Shown here: piece by piece, positions 35,640-48,880 of the stretch
Position numbering within the stretch: the stretch's first letter is position 1
Layout of the letters: each line of letters starts with the position of its first letter
Origin: Brachyhypopomus gauderio
Taxonomy: Eukaryota; Chordata; Actinopteri; Gymnotiformes; Hypopomidae
NCBI RefSeq assembly: GCF_052324685.1
Contig: NC_135212.1
Location: forward strand, 12,883,410-12,947,409
Direction: 5' to 3'
DNA length: 64,000 nt
Notes under the pieces: generated by a model
The model's database searches: none
Seen by the model: only the letters and a program-made list of their open reading frames with translations
Told to the model about the DNA's origin: nothing
Translations under genes and position numbers: made by a program

Positions 35640-36850
35640 ATGCCCTCCCCAGCTTTCTCATTCCCCCTCTTTTCCCACAACCCCCCTCTTTTCTCAACCC
35701 CCCATTCCTTCTTTCCTTAAGCTTTCAATCCACACACCCTCAGCCGCTCTCAAGAGTCTTTGTGAGTGAGCCAAACCATGAGTGTTTTTTCTCTTCTGTA
35801 CTTTTTAAATTTATTTCAGTATTTTATTACATTCAAGTCAAAATACACATGAATAAAGCTTTTGCAACAAATGTCACTGTATGTTTTGCAAAGGTAAGCA
35901 TGCTGTGTCCTTAAATCTAGAAAAAAAACTTCATGATGATGCATGTGAATGAATGTATCTTGCACTCTTATCGTTACCTGTCATCTTGCTGTAACTAGAA
36001 CATTTTCTGTCTTCAGGCAGCTAGGTCATTCATTTTTATACAAGACCATGCTCACTTAACAAGTATCTGGTTAGGATTGGTCTATGATTGTATCTCTGAC
36101 AATAAGGAGATACTCTGCCAATTCAAATCTCTGGTTAGGGCCTGATAGTCCTGATCTCCCAAATAGTTGTTTTTACTTTGGTTAGTAATTCAGATCAGGT
36201 TTAGATAATGTGGTAGAGCAGGACTGGTGAGAGGATGGTCTGTGATAATGGTTGTCAGAGGGCTAGTACCGTAAGTATCAGAACTAGCTGACTAATGGGA
36301 CTGTCATCGGGGTTCAGTTCTTGGGACTGGTTTTGGACTCGTCTTGGACTGCATCCACCATACACATTCAGTTTGGAAGGTATTTAGATTTTCTGCAAAA
36401 GTATTCAGCCATTGCTCATGAAGACATTGTGTGCTTATGTGTGGAATTTCCACTGCTATTGCTCCTATCAAATTACACTTCTCAAAATGAAACTGTAATA
36501 ACCTCATAGCCACTGCTCTCCAAAGCAATATAATTAACCGAATTGCTGCATATGGCACATGAAAATCTGTTTTGATGCCATAGATAGGAAAAGAGTTATT
36601 TCATTGGGGGAGCATCTCTGCACCTTATCCTGGGGTAATTTAACGAGTTGCGTCAGCATGAGTCACTAATTCTGCATGCAAATGGGATGTAAAATGGGTT
36701 GGTTATGGCCATGGTGTCTTACTTTGAGTCTTTCCCGTGAGGCGGTCGTGACTGTGAGCCTCACGTGAGACGTGTGTGAACACGAGTCAGAATCACCTCC
36801 ATGTTCCTCAGGAGCTTTCTCTCTCCTGGTTCCAGGTTAACTGTTATAGG
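35640..36850. other. Intergenic DNA, nothing recognised
   Basis: No coding exon or known repeat was recognised beyond short duplications such as 'ggttaggattgg' and 'tggttagggcctg'. Confidence 0.4.
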
Positions 36851-36854
36851 CACC

Positions 36855-37045
36855 CAGGTGGCAGGGAGAACCCAGGGAGAACACAAGGAGACAACAGGGA
36901 GAACCCAGAGACAACACAGGGAGAACTCAGGGAGAACCCAGGGAGAACACAGGGAGAACACAAGGCGAGAACAAGGAGAACACATGGTTACCACAGGGAA
37001 AATCTAAGAGGATCACAGGGAGAACATAGGGAGAACCCAGGGAGA
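36855..37045. repeat. Degenerate 12-bp minisatellite (CAGGGAGAACCC)
   Basis: About 15 degenerate copies of GGGAGAACMCA appear with period 12 and slippage variants. It is non-coding. Confidence 0.85.
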
Positions 37046-37644
37046 AGACAGCTTAAAATGGCACATGTAAAGAAAACTTAAATACAGCACATCTTCCATC
37101 TCACTGTGAATGGACTGACTTCCACTTTGACTGTTTACACTGATCTGTAAGGCTCTATATGGAGTATATAGTGTATAGTCACGTAACTGTGCTTGTCCTC
37201 TAAGATGTAATAGTGATATACTGCATAACAAATGTTTCCCAGTTTCATCCAGTGTCTTTCTGACTTTAGAAATACAGAAACTGAATTTGATGTGAGTGTC
37301 ATGCATTGTTAATAAATATTGCATAAAATATTCTTAAATCCATTATATATCCAGACTAACCAAACATTGAGGTTAAAACATAAATGCAATTACTTGTTTT
37401 TAATATTTTTGTTTTTACATAAAAATGTCTAATATCTCACTCATTCAACTACAGCTGCACTGTTCCAGATTAACAGCTACCTTGAATCAGTTCTCTTTCA
37501 CCCAGAGCAGTAAAGGTAACTGCCAGTTATTTGGGTTAATGAGAGCTGTGTGAGTCACACTCTGTCTGCTCTGTGTGTGAAGAACAGCACCGACTTAATG
37601 GACCGAGATTGTTTTGAACAGACACCCGCCCGCTCCCAGGCCTC

Positions 37645-37825
37645 TACCCCTCCACCCACCTGCCTTATCCATGCCTCCACCCACCTGCTTAATCCATGCC
37701 TCCACCCACCTGCTTAATCCATGCCTCCATCCATCTGCTTAATCCATGCCTCCATCCATCTACCTAATCCATGCCTCCATCCACCTGCCTAATCCATGCC
37801 TCCATCCATCTACCCATGCGCCTGG
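37645..37825. repeat. 25-bp minisatellite (CCTCCAYCCAYCTGCYTAATCCATG)
   Basis: About seven copies of the unit, with C/T differences between copies. It is non-coding. Confidence 0.88.
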
Positions 37826-37839
37826 CCACTGACCTTATG

Positions 37840-39600
37840 ATCTATCCTATTGTTTGCACTAGGGAAAAAAAATGACCCCTCTGATTACTACCCAACTGTG
37901 AACTTGGGTTATGTTTGATCTGAGACGTATCTCATGGTTTGCCTGTCATCACTATTAATGTAATTCTAAGTTAGCAGTGGGTCTAATGAGAGAAAGTGGG
38001 TGTGTATTTCATTTTCTTCCAACAGTGACTCAACCCACATGGAACAGAGTGTGTCTCTTCTCACCTCATTTATACAACCCCTCCCCCTCTCTATCTTCCT
38101 CTCTCTCTCCCTCCCCCTTTCTATCTTCCTCTCTCTCCGTCTGCCTCCCTGGTGATCCTGAGATGCTGGTGACACATCAGAAAGGCATGGAACCGCCTCC
38201 CCTTTGTCACAGTGAGTGAGCCCAAGCTCGTGGCTAAAGTCCTGGGGAAGACGTGGTGGTCAGATGGGCCCCGTCCACACCTTGGTCTGCTTGGTGAAGA
38301 CACGCTGGCCTCCCACAACGCACACGAGCGTGAGAAGACCTGCCACTCCGAAGCCCTCTCCCTTCGTCTTATAACCAGATAATAAGATGCTTCTAGAAAA
38401 CTGTGAGACTTTAAGACTTTGGTTATGGAAAAATGCAGCGTCTCACATCTCAGAACTTTCAGAACAGATAGTTTCCACCTTTTAGTACATGGTGTGACAA
38501 AGCAGCTTTAAATAAATCATGTATGCAGCGAATTGAGATCCAGACCCATAACGACCAAGCCAAGGCAACAGTGGCAATGAAAAACTCCCTGAAAGCAAGA
38601 CAGAGGATCTGTGAGAGAAATCAAAGCTGAGCAGGGGAACCCATTTCTGATCTCTGCAGGAGAGTAGGTGGAACATGCAAATGAGAAAATTGGGTGTAGC
38701 TGGAGGCTCTGAGGTGGTTTGGCTGGACGGCAAGCCGACAAGAAGAAACTCTCCTTCAGGGTGGAGCCTGCGTCTGCATCTGTAGAGATGAATGACAGTT
38801 GTACAGCTCGACACAGTAAAAGAAACCGAGATCGTTAGCTATGATTAATAGAGTGCAACAGAGACTCCATCAGAATCGGCTATGACTGCTTAGCACAGAC
38901 ATAAGGATTTCCTGAGATACCGGCAAACATCTGTCCTGCCATCGACAAACCTGTATGAACTAGTGAGACCAGCAGGTTTAAAGCAGCACCATGTGTCTCA
39001 GTTCACCTTTATCTTCATGAACCCCAAGATCTGCACCATTTATCTATCAGGGAAACGAATTTCCTAAAGCTTGACTGGAATGTTGTTCCAAAACAGGAGC
39101 AGGGGGAGGGGATTATGGGAAAATACTCTTCTCTCCTCTAACATTCTGAATTCTAGCTGTAAAAAAACCTTGTGATCCAAGTAGGTGCGATGCTTCATAA
39201 TAGGAAACACGTTTCCTCAGGTACTGAGGAGCAGAGAGGAGCTTCACTGCAGACTCCCCCTACACTCCTGACAAATTGGTAAGCTTAGACCACCAATATA
39301 AACCTCCGGTATAGCTATAGACTGTAAAACACCCTGGATAACAGTCCTCCTGACTTTAAAATCTTACCCTTTGACCTGAGCAATAATGTTTTCATTAGAA
39401 TTTGAGAACCATTTATAGATCTATAGTAAATATAATTCACTGTAATGCCCTCTTTCACATTTTTCAGAAATAGCACTGATACTAGTGATATTACAAATAT
39501 AATTTAGTTAACTCATATAAAGGATATTAATTAGTGATATTAATTTATTTTATTCATTTGTTAACCCTTGTGACATTTCTCTATGTACAGGTACATCTCA
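37840..39600. other. Intergenic DNA, nothing recognised
   Basis: A CT-rich patch lies at 38080-38145. No exon with a recognisable protein family was found; the 110-aa minus ORF at 38482-38814 has no motif I know. Confidence 0.4.
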
Positions 39601-40400
39601 ATAAATTAGTGTAACAAAACCAACCAGGCAGACAAGGATCCAATTGCGGAATATGGTAGTTTTTATTTGTGACGTGAATACAGAGTACTCGAATAGACGA
39701 ATAACTCCGCTGAGCGTGTGTGGTGTATGGGTGCTGTAGTCAAGGTCAGGACGGTCACGCCGGGTAGACAGAAGGCTGAAAGTACACAAGGGCTAGGCAG
39801 GGAACGAGGTCTGGGACGAGAGCAGAGGTCAGAACACAGGAGATCAATCACGAAGATATAACGCTTGGTAAGTGGCATGCCAACAATACTTCACAATAAT
39901 AATAATAATAATAAGTTCCATTTGTATAGCGCCTTTCAAGATGCTCAAGGACGCTTTCCAGATGCAAAAACCAAACCCGGAAGTGAGAGGGGGAAGCTTA
40001 AGTATTCGTGAAATGGTGAGCAGCAGGTGTATGGAATAATCCGGGTGGTCACGTACTGTTCCTAACAATTAGAATATAATCAAAAATGTACTTATTTCAG
40101 TAATTTAATATGAAAAGTTAAACGCATATATATATTTATGACAAACAGTAATCAATTTCAATTGTTTATTTCTGTTAATGTTGATGATTATGGCTTACAA
40201 CCAATGAAAATGCAAAATCATTTAAATTTAATTTTAAATTTTAATTTAAGATATAATCTCAGAAGATCAATTGAAAAAATATTTTTTTTTAGAAATGTTG
40301 GCCTACTGAAAGGTATGTACTGTAAATGCACTCAATACTTGATCTGGGCTCCTTTTGCACAAATTACTTTTATATATAGATATAAATAAACATATATTTG
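39588..40400. mobile_element. DNA-transposon (Tc1-like) terminal relic split by a solo LTR
   Basis: Left of the LTR the sequence reads GTACATCTCAATAAATTAG. To its right it continues 'aattagaatataatcaaaaa', 'acttatttcagtaatttaat' and later 'gttgatgattatggcttaca'. This matches my memory of the end region of a fish Tc1-like family. Only a non-coding terminal part remains. Confidence 0.5.
39610..40067 (-). mobile_element. Solo LTR-like element with 5-bp target duplication
   Basis: The 458-bp element starts TGTAACAAAACC and ends TGTTCCTAACA on the plus strand. It is flanked by exact ATTAG repeats (39605-39609 and 40068-40072). On the minus strand an AATAAAAAC signal lies about 50 bp before the end, so the LTR is oriented minus. 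It contains a further common fish module (AATAATAAT run then 'gtatagcgcctttcaagatg') at 39893-39965, suggesting an older nested insertion. Confidence 0.78.
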
Positions 40401-41166
40401 TTTTCTTATTCCATGTGCTTCTGTTTACTTCGTGGTCTTCCATGCCTAGTGTTCTGTAACCCCGCCCCAATGTAATTCTTCTCAGGTGTTCCCTGTTTAG
40501 TGTCTCGTTAGTATCTGGTATTTAAGCCCTTTGTTTCCCTTGTTTGTTTGCTGGCCTTTGTTCTATATACAGCTGTTTAGGGTGGTGTTCCTCTGTGTTA
40601 TTTATTGTGGTATTTACTGTGCCGTATGTCTAAGCCTGTAATCCATGTCTTTCGTCATTCTCTATCTGAACAACCTGGTAATTTGACCCTGGACTGCTGT
40701 AGTGATTATAACAATGGATTTGCCCATATTAAATCTCTCTTCTCAGCATGTGTGTGTGCCTCCTTCTTGCTCTGTGAATGAGGTGTTATAGTAATGTATG
40801 TACAGTACAGTAGTTTACTTTTACCTGTACAGTTTGTAATATAAAATTGTAATATAAAATTAACATCAATTTATAAATGAACTTCTTTTGTGTACACATT
40901 TAGGGTTTAACATGCAGTATGAGGATAGATCTTTTAGATCTAGGCCTTTGTTAGGTGTTCATCCAAAATGTGTGCATTTTCAAAATTCCTGGGGGTCTAC
41001 AAACACAAACTCCACAAATGTTTGTCTATTACTGCACACAAAGTTTCCAGTTGTTTTGGACAGAGGTCCTTCAACAGCTGTGCAAATAAAGAGCTTCAAG
41101 CACTTTGCTTGCATAGCGGATGAAGAACCTCTGGACCAATACAATGTTTAATGTCTACATATCTAC
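40401..41166. other. Dispersed-repeat-like DNA, no gene
   Basis: 40420-40790 resembles the T/G-rich body of the LTR-like repeats in this window (with 'attaaatctctcttctcagc' near its end), but no paired ends or target duplication were found. An 87-codon plus ORF at 40888-41151 has no recognisable domain. Confidence 0.35.
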
Positions 41167-42471
41167 TAGGGGTGCAACAATACATGTACCCGTATCGAAC
41201 CGTTCGGTACAGTGCTCTCGGTTCGGAACGCACTATGTACCGAACGATACAGCCTTTTAAAAAATGGATTTCATCAATTTGTCTTCTGAAGATGCGCTCT
41301 GTGTTGAAGGCTCAGTGGATCTGTGTTTGATTACTCCACCTACACCTAGGCTGCATTGTCGAGCGCAGATCCACTGAGCGCCTCCCACATGCATTCAGGA
41401 GGCTGAGTGAGACGAGCTATGAGAAGCTAGCTCGTAGAAATATGGCTACTGCCTCAAATATACCTGAAATCGAAGCTCCTCCACCATCATTCAGATCTGG
41501 CGTTTGGAACTACTTTGGTTTTCATGTTAAATATGATTCTGAAGGCAAGCGCGTCGTGGACAAAACTACTACGGTATGTCGGAAGTGCTACACGAAACTT
41601 AAACATAACGGTGGGAACACGACGAATATGACTGTACATTTACGCCGTCATCACCCCGAAGCGAAAATAAGTGAAACCAGACAAAAACAACAAACAGCAG
41701 CACAGAGTCTGCAAACTTTACCCCAGTCATTTAGACAGACATTTGGACATGATTCAAAAAGGTCAAAAGAAATCGACCGGGCAATCGCAACTTTTATTGC
41801 TGTCGATATGCAACCCTTTTCTGTTGTAGACAACGCCGGGTTTCAGAACATGCTGCGGGTTCTTGAGCCTCGATAAAAGATTTCTTCACGAACATTTTTC
41901 ACCAATTCGGCAGTTCCTGCTTTGTATAAATAAATAATACAGTGCTAAATAATACAGTGCTGTATTTGGGTGATACCTGGTTGTTAGAACATTTGAGATG
42001 TTTCAAAATATTTCTTTTTAATACACAGTTTTATTTAGCTTGTTTGTGTTGTATATGTTGCCAGCTAAGGGCTAGCACTCCAGAAGATGAGTGTGAGGTG
42101 AAGCTCCATCTGAGTGGTTGATTTTTATAAGGACCAGTTTTTGTTTAATATGCTGCTGAGAATATACCACAGAAGAAATGGTATAACTTTTATTTTGGAA
42201 ATAGTTATTTACTTGGTTTTCCACAAAAAAAATATATATATATTTTACCATTTATTTTATTTATTATGTTATTATTTGTTGTTTCAGCAAAATTTTATTT
42301 AAAAGCTGTACTTTTGAGGTTAAACAAATGTTCTTAATTAGTTTTAATAAATTACAAGTTCAAAAAAAAGGGATGGAAATTAATTTTTTTTGTATCGAAA
42401 AAGTATCGAACCGTGACACTAAAGTATCGAACCGAACCGAACCGTGAATTTTGTATATCGTTGCACCCCTA
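41167..42471 (+). mobile_element. hAT transposon, internally deleted
   Basis: The 1305-bp element has terminal inverted repeats TAGGGGTGCAACAATAC and GTATATCGTTGCACCCCTA, with subterminal GTATCGAACCG motifs on both sides. The flanks are the exact 8-bp duplication ATATCTAC (41159-41166 and 42472-42479), diagnostic of hAT insertion. Only the N-terminal part of the transposase is left (see the ORF at 41442). The rest of the interior is AT-rich and non-coding. Confidence 0.92.
41442..41876 (+). pseudogene. Truncated hAT transposase (BED zinc finger + N-terminal region)
   Basis: 144 codons begin MATASNIPEIEAPPP. A BED-type zinc finger is visible: an aromatic pair at WNYFGF, then CRKCYTKL and TTNMTVHLRRHHPEA (C-x2-C ... 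H-x4-H pattern, residues ~47-72). It is followed by DRAIATFIAVDMQPFSVVDN, the start of the hAT transposase core. A TAA at 41874 interrupts LEPR-KISSRTFFT, which continues in the same frame for about 17 more codons to another stop near 41930. The RNase-H-like catalytic domain and the C-terminal hAT dimerisation domain are absent, so this copy is non-autonomous. Such a protein could at most bind DNA through its BED finger. Confidence 0.85.
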
Positions 42472-42479
42472 ATATCTAC

Positions 42480-43830
42480 CCTCTGGATTGGGTCTTGTGG
42501 ATGTTTGGGGAGTATCCTCAGAGATCCATCCTTCACGTTTCAGCTGCTGTACAAAAAAAAAGACACCTAGAGGCAGAAGACCTGTCTGTGTTACAGAAGT
42601 ACTGGATCAGAGGGTGAGTGTCCAACACAGAGGACCCATTCCCAAAGGTCTGTGTACTTACAAGATGGATAGGTCCAGACAACATGCTTTTCCTTTGTTT
42701 ATTGCCCTGGTGAAGTTTGGAATGATTTAAAAGCCATTTAAAATTTTATGAATCCATGAACAATGTGGATGCATTGGATCACCTAATCATGGTGGAAGGG
42801 TTCAAGGCTGCATGATCATATGAGCTATGTTGTCAGGGCCCAAAATCTTTGGTAGGGTCTCCCAATGCAAACTAATTGTACATGATGGATCAGACAAAGG
42901 GTCTCAAAAGAATGGTACCCCTATGGAAAAGGACCCAGTTTCCCCTCACCGAGATCAGGGTTACCACTAGGCCTCACTCAAGAGACATGGCGAGCGCCTG
43001 GTAGCCGGGTCTTTACCCATGGGGCCGGACTGGGCTCAGCCTACATGGTCCACACACCAATGGGCCCTCCATCTGTGGGATGGACAGTAATGGGGATCCA
43101 GTGCTATATGGTATGGTGAGTTAGGAGCCATAGCTGGTAGCGATCAAAAGAATGAGATTGTGGATACAAATGGCAGAAGGGTGACGAGTTTGATCATCCT
43201 TGGCTTTGAGTAGACTCATAAATGTGTTTGTTCAATTCTAATATGCATTCTGTTCCTCTCTCTGTCTCCCCAAAGGGTGGGAAAATACAAACACGAGATT
43301 AACAGAACCAAAAACAGTGCCACATGGTGCCACATGGAACTATGCTTTCAGAGGGGGGGGGGCATTACAGTTACACACATTCTGCTCACAATTCACACAC
43401 AAAACTCGCTCCCTGCCGTGAGACGTCTGAAAATAATCACTACCAGAGATCATTTCTTGATTGAAACTCTTTAGTTATATAACAAAAATGGCAGTGCCAG
43501 TGGCCATTGGTGCATTTCCCCACTGTAGAGCACAAAGTTTTTTACCATGAGAACAGTTGGATCAGCAGGCCAGGATTTGACACTGAAACAGAAGTCTCTA
43601 GTGGCCTCATTATGTCAGTAGGCTTACTGTCAAAACTATTGGTTCTTTCTCCCTATATTTTTTTTATTTCACAAGTTTGAAGGACATCAAATCTCATTCT
43701 AGGTCTCTTTGCAGGCATCTATAGCTGTTTGAGGCACTTTCCTACACGGAACTACTGAAACTTAATATAAAATAAAATATTTATTTTCTGTTTAAGAAAA
43801 CACAAAAATGTGATGATCTCACCTTTAGCA
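42480..43830. other. Repeat-like DNA; 42890-43160 resembles a fish LINE leader region
   Basis: 42955-43060 has 'gagatcagggttaccactag', 'ggcgagcgcctggtagccgg' and 'cccatggggccggactgggc'. I recognise this as the leader part of a common fish LINE family. The rest shows no gene, and the reading frame at 42488-42730 has no recognised domain. Confidence 0.4.
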
Positions 43831-43837
43831 TGGTGAG

Positions 43838-44481
43838 TGTCATGTTTCTCATGACAACCCCTCTTGTTTTGATTTAATTCTTGATTTTCCTCTCCATCAC
43901 TGTTGTCCCTACGTCACGCCTCTTGTTTTGACTTATTTCCTGGTTTCCTCGTATGTGCACTTTTATTTTGACTTTCCTTTTGTGTCTACCTTCACAGCCC
44001 TGTATCTTGTGTCCACACCCTGTGTTTCACCTGTGTCTTCACCTGTGACTTCTCAGTGTCCTCATTTAACCCTGTGTTTTACCAGTCACATTGCTAGTCA
44101 TTGCACACAGTCCTGCACTTATCCCTGTTTATTGTATCTACATCCAGAATTCCAGTGTTACTAGTTATATCGCTTGTGTAAGTTCCCTGTCAGTGGTTCT
44201 GTTCTGTTTCATCTCTTTGCCTGGTTTGTTTTTGCTTGTCCTGTTGTCTGTTGATTTGTAAATATGTAAGTTTGTGTATTGCATATTGCTGTATATTTAA
44301 GATGTCCTTGTTCATTGAGGTGTATGTAACTAGTTAGTATCACATGGTTGTTTTCAGTAGTCTTGTATGGTTTGTCTGTGTTTAATGTCTTCTTAATTAG
44401 TCATCCTTGCATACAATAATAAATCATTGTAAATATAAGATCTTCTTAACTTTATCCAGCCTGCTTCACTGAGTCATTACA
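43838..44481 (+). mobile_element. Solo LTR-like element with 5-bp target duplication
   Basis: The 644-bp element begins TGTCATGTTTCTC and ends GAGTCATTACA. It is flanked by exact GTGAG repeats (43833-43837 and 44482-44486). AATAAATC lies at about 44419, some 60 bp before the end. Its ends resemble those of the LTR at 16871-17228 (TGTCATG ... CATTACA), so the two may be related. No internal coding sequence is attached. Confidence 0.8.
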
Positions 44482-44486
44482 GTGAG

Positions 44487-46300
44487 AAAATTACAACATT
44501 CATGACCTGTGTTTAATGGTCTGTTCGTTAATTCATAGTAGCTCTAACCTCCATCAGAATCCAAATAGTGAATAATGTGTACCAGCTTCGTTAAGAATGA
44601 CATACAAGAATACAGAGGCTTTAATTAGAGTCTTCTGTAATGAAGTTAACATTAATATTAACGGTTAATATATAGGAGCTCAGACTGTAGCCACCCAGAC
44701 GACCATCCCGTCATCATCTGTAAGTGATCAAAGTCAGCTTGATGTAATTACATATAGTCTTATTACTGAGCTCCACCTTCACATAATTTGAATGTAGCCT
44801 AATTACTGAGCACCACCTTCCCATAATTGCCTACAGCCTAATTACTGAGCTCTAGGTTCATGTAAATTTCTGCAGTGTAATTATTCAGCTCCATCTTCAC
44901 AGAGTGTTTCTTTTACAGGCTGGCACACCAGGGCTAGAGAGGCTGGCAGCTTCTCGTTGAAAAGCACATTCATTTATCCGTTTACCATAGAGTCTCCTCA
45001 CCATCCCATCAACACCCCCTCCGAGCCTTTCAGAGAGTCCCCGGGTCTTTAGTGTCTGAGCTCAGTGTGCTTAAGCTCCTCGTTCCTAAAGCGAACTCAA
45101 ACATCTCCCAGCTCCCTCAGAGGCACTTGAAATGCAGTCTGTCACATGTTGTGAACCAAACATGAGTTGGAGAATTTGACAGCTTCCTTGGGGCACCGAG
45201 AGCAGCTTTGTGTGTCTGGAATCGTCATTATCTCACTGATCCAGAATCTGGCAAGATGTCAGATTCTTTTCACTCCAGGTATGGGTGAAGACAGTAGATT
45301 CAGTGTCACTATTATAAATAAGAGTAGTCACATCACATAATGCTATGGCTTAGCCAGTCAGTCTGTCGCCATGCCACTGGAATAGCAATCTGGCCAGGGA
45401 GTGAATGCCTCCTCCAATTCAAACAGTTCTCCGGTGGAGCCCGTGGCTACATCCCCACGCCATGAATATATATGAGATGTTAGCACTGTGGGGGTGGGGA
45501 TGGTGGATGTAGGAGTGAGCTTGCTAAGGCAATGGAGATGATGAAGATCTTGAATGGATCTATTTGGATTACCCAAAATGGATGTGAAAACATTCAAACG
45601 TGATGGATATAGATATATTTAGATATAGATATATTTAGCCTTCCGAATCAAGGTGAGCTATAGCTAGACAGGAGATTACATCACACTGTGATGGATAACC
45701 AACTACTCGTCTTACAGATCACTCAGTCTCGGGGCACAGTCATCTGACACTTACCATCCGCCGTCTCCTATATTGGACAAACACGCTGCATTGTACAGAT
45801 CACTTCTGCTGCCCAGTAGGTTATAAATCTGTGCAGGAGAATGACACGCCGTACATGTGTGTGAGGACATTGATTTGACTGGCTTTTATGGAATTGCATA
45901 TGTAATCATTAAAGAATAAAGATAATAAAGCTACAAAGGGATCAGTGAGGATTTGAAAATGTCAAGCCAATGATGCCATCTTAATGGTTTCATAGAGGAT
46001 CATATGGATCACCACGACCTGTTCATACCATGATCTAATTTACTTTTGTTTTCAGTGGTTTGTGCATAATGTGTTTATGTTGGTGGTTGGGTGGAGTGTT
46101 AGGTATAGCGGAGCCAGAGGGAGGCTTTTGCTTTTGTAACGCTTTTATAAAAATTGTGTTTACTTTCTTCCTCTGGGCTCCCTATGTGGTCTGTCACCAT
46201 GGAGACCCCAGGGAGATTTGATATCTAATTTAGGGATATAGTGAGTTATAGTCTAGTGCTAGAGTCACTTGTATACAGATGATCACTCTAATCTACAGAT
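44487..46300. other. Intergenic DNA, one ~40-bp tandem repeat
   Basis: 44755-44900 has four degenerate copies of a unit with TAATTACTGAGCTCCACCTT. No exon was recognised; ORFs here are short. Confidence 0.45.
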
Positions 46301-46306
46301 GTGCCT

Positions 46307-46434
<128 letters not shown>

Positions 46435-46439
46435 CTGTG

Positions 46440-48030
46440 GGAACTCTGGCATGGCAGGTTACCATGAATCAGCATTTCATTGACTTTTGGCAATAAAAAA
46501 AGACTATATTGAAATAAAGTTACAATGTCACATAATGGTCGTAGAAGGTTAGAGAATGTATTCAATATTTTTACTCCTTCGACCATTAAATTATCAAAAT
46601 GAAACTATAAAATGCAGTGAAAATCCAGTACAAAATGTACCTGTTGTCAGATGAGAAAGGCATTATATAAGTGTAGCTTAGTTCATTCATTCTGCTAAAA
46701 TACTTAGAAACACAGGGACTAGTGCTAATTGACATTAGAGGTTGAAGCAGCAATGAGATGTTAGTCCAAGGTTGCCTCCTGAACCCTAGTGACTTTACTC
46801 TGAAGTGAAACTCATTATAAGCATTCGATGGAAGGATTACCCGTGTGGTCTTCATGCATCACGCTGACATCTATTCTTCTGGGAGCCTCAACTTTCTTTG
46901 CACGTTCTTGCTCATCAGGGATGCATCAGGGATACAAAAACGTTGGCTTTGTAATATGAAGCTGTATCTTTGCACATGGATTCCCATTTAATGATTGGTT
47001 ATTCATTCTGGCTCGTTGGGAATGATTTTAATTTGATGTTAGAGGCATATTTACTAAATAATGGCCCAGGGGAAGGCGAAGACGATATTAGACATAATAT
47101 AATAATATTATGAATAATAATAATAACAGTATCCATGATATGAGACAAAAAATATGTAATAGTATATTGTATTATTGTTATTTCTTTTATAATAAAAAAT
47201 ACTTATATAGTGTTTATATAGTAAAGAAGCGAAAGGCACTCAAACAGAAAAGTCAAGAGTGAAGAGGCTTTTATTGTATTTTCAGCTGTTTTCAAGTACA
47301 CAGCGAAAGCGAGTAATGATCCTTCTGGACCATAGTGCAGGCCAGGACACTTCACCACGTGAGCGGATATACAAAGACATGAACCTGGACAAGACATCTT
47401 GGAAATATCAGAATTAGGAAATGTCTCTGGAAAATAAAGGGCATGATCCCTGAACCTGTGAAGCTTGGGTGGAGTAGTGATGGAGAGAACTGATGGAGAC
47501 CTAAAGGTGAGAGTGTGTCCATCACAAAGAACATCAGACAGAGAAGGTGTGATATTGTTGAGACATTAATATATAGGAAGAGGAAGAGTTTGTACAACAT
47601 GTGGTACTTCAGTAGTTCGATTGCCGGAACTGAAGGTACACAAGTGTCAAACAAGCAAGGACAAGAACAGGTGATGAACAGCTTTCTGTATAGCAATCGA
47701 ACCTTTAAATCTGTGGAAAAAAAACCATGTCCTACAATTATCACTTCAAAAGCCATTTGATGCGAAATGCAGTATGCTTTCCAAGAGCTGACACCAGCCC
47801 CCACGACCACTATTTAAATTCAGGCAAAACAGTAGGGACTGTGCTACTGAGGTCAGTCACAAATGGAGAGAAGAATGTTGCTTTAAATGTCAGCGTTATT
47901 GCTCTATATCAGAGGTGTGTTTCCATAGCACCAAGCTACTATAGAAATGTAGTCTTAAAGAATCCCTGTTGCATTTCTCTTAATGTTACATCTAAAGATG
48001 CATGGCGCATGTTCAACCTTGTTTTGATTT
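46440..48030. other. Intergenic DNA, nothing recognised
   Basis: AT-rich sequence without a recognisable exon. A 152-codon minus ORF at 47352-47810 is hydrophobic but shows no family motif, and its upstream context lacks promoter or splice features I can defend. Confidence 0.4.
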
Positions 48031-48034
48031 TTCT

Positions 48035-48880
48035 TTTTCAGGTTCTCACCCCTCTGAGAGATATCTGTTGGTTTTACATCGACCAGACTCTCTTCTCCAG
48101 AACCCCTGCATATACCTTACCAGGGAGGCTGAGGAGTGTGATTCCACGATAGTTGGAGCACAACATCCGGTCCCCTTTCTTAAAAAGGAGAACCACCACC
48201 ACATCACAACACCACAACATCCCACAACATCCAGAGCCTTAAGGATCTCATCCACCCCCAGAGCCTACCCTGGTCACCTCGGCTCGAGTGATGGGCGAAC
48301 TCTCGTCCGAGTCCTCCAGTTCTGCTTCCTCTATGGAAGGCATGATGGTGGGATTGAGAAGATCCTCAAATTATTCCTTCCACCGGCATCCCCAGTGGAA
48401 GTCAGCAGAACCCCAGCCTCACTGTATATAGTGTTGGTCGGGAGACGCTTCCCGCTCCCGAGTTGCCTGACGATTTTCCAGAATCTTTCCATGGCCTCAC
48501 TGAACTCTTCCCACACCCGAGTTGTTGCCTCTGTGATGGTCAAAACCCCCCAGTACCCATCTGCTACCCACAAGCCAACCAGGACTGATAGGACTCTTTC
48601 TTCAGCAAGACGGCCTCAGTTACCCGAGGTGTCGACCATCGGGTTCGGGGATTGCTGCCATGACAAGCACCAACAGCATGGAGCCACGGAACAAGGCCCA
48701 CTCAGACTCAATGTCTCCAGCCTCTCTTGGGATGCGGTCAAAGCTCTGCTGGATGTGGGAGTTAAAGATCTTTTTGACAGGTTCCTCTGCCAGACATTCC
48801 CAGCAAACCTTCATGATGTGTTTGGGTCTGCCAGGTCTGTCCGAAATAAGCAGCCTTCATCCTATTTGATATAGAACTGC
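48035..48880 (-). mobile_element. LINE reverse-transcriptase relic
   Basis: On the minus strand, from right to left, pieces of a non-LTR retrotransposon ORF2 appear: LAEEPVKKIFNSHIQQSFDR, IPREAGDIESEWALFRGSML, ATTRVWEEFSEAMERFWKIV, LLTSTGDAGG, then VVLLFKKGDRMLCSNYRGIT with LLSLPGKVYAGVLEK (N-terminal part of the RT domain; -C-NYRGI-LL---GK-Y is a hallmark). Frame changes and an internal gap occur, and the catalytic YADD part is missing. It is inactive. The 290-aa plus-strand ORF over this region is antisense and not a gene. Confidence 0.85.

Noticed and set aside
47352-47810. 152-aa hydrophobic minus ORF
   Set aside because: T-rich antisense composition explains the hydrophobicity; no domain, signal or neighbouring exons recognised.
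48002-48874. 290-aa plus-strand ORF
   Set aside because: It is antisense to recognisable reverse-transcriptase sequence on the minus strand.
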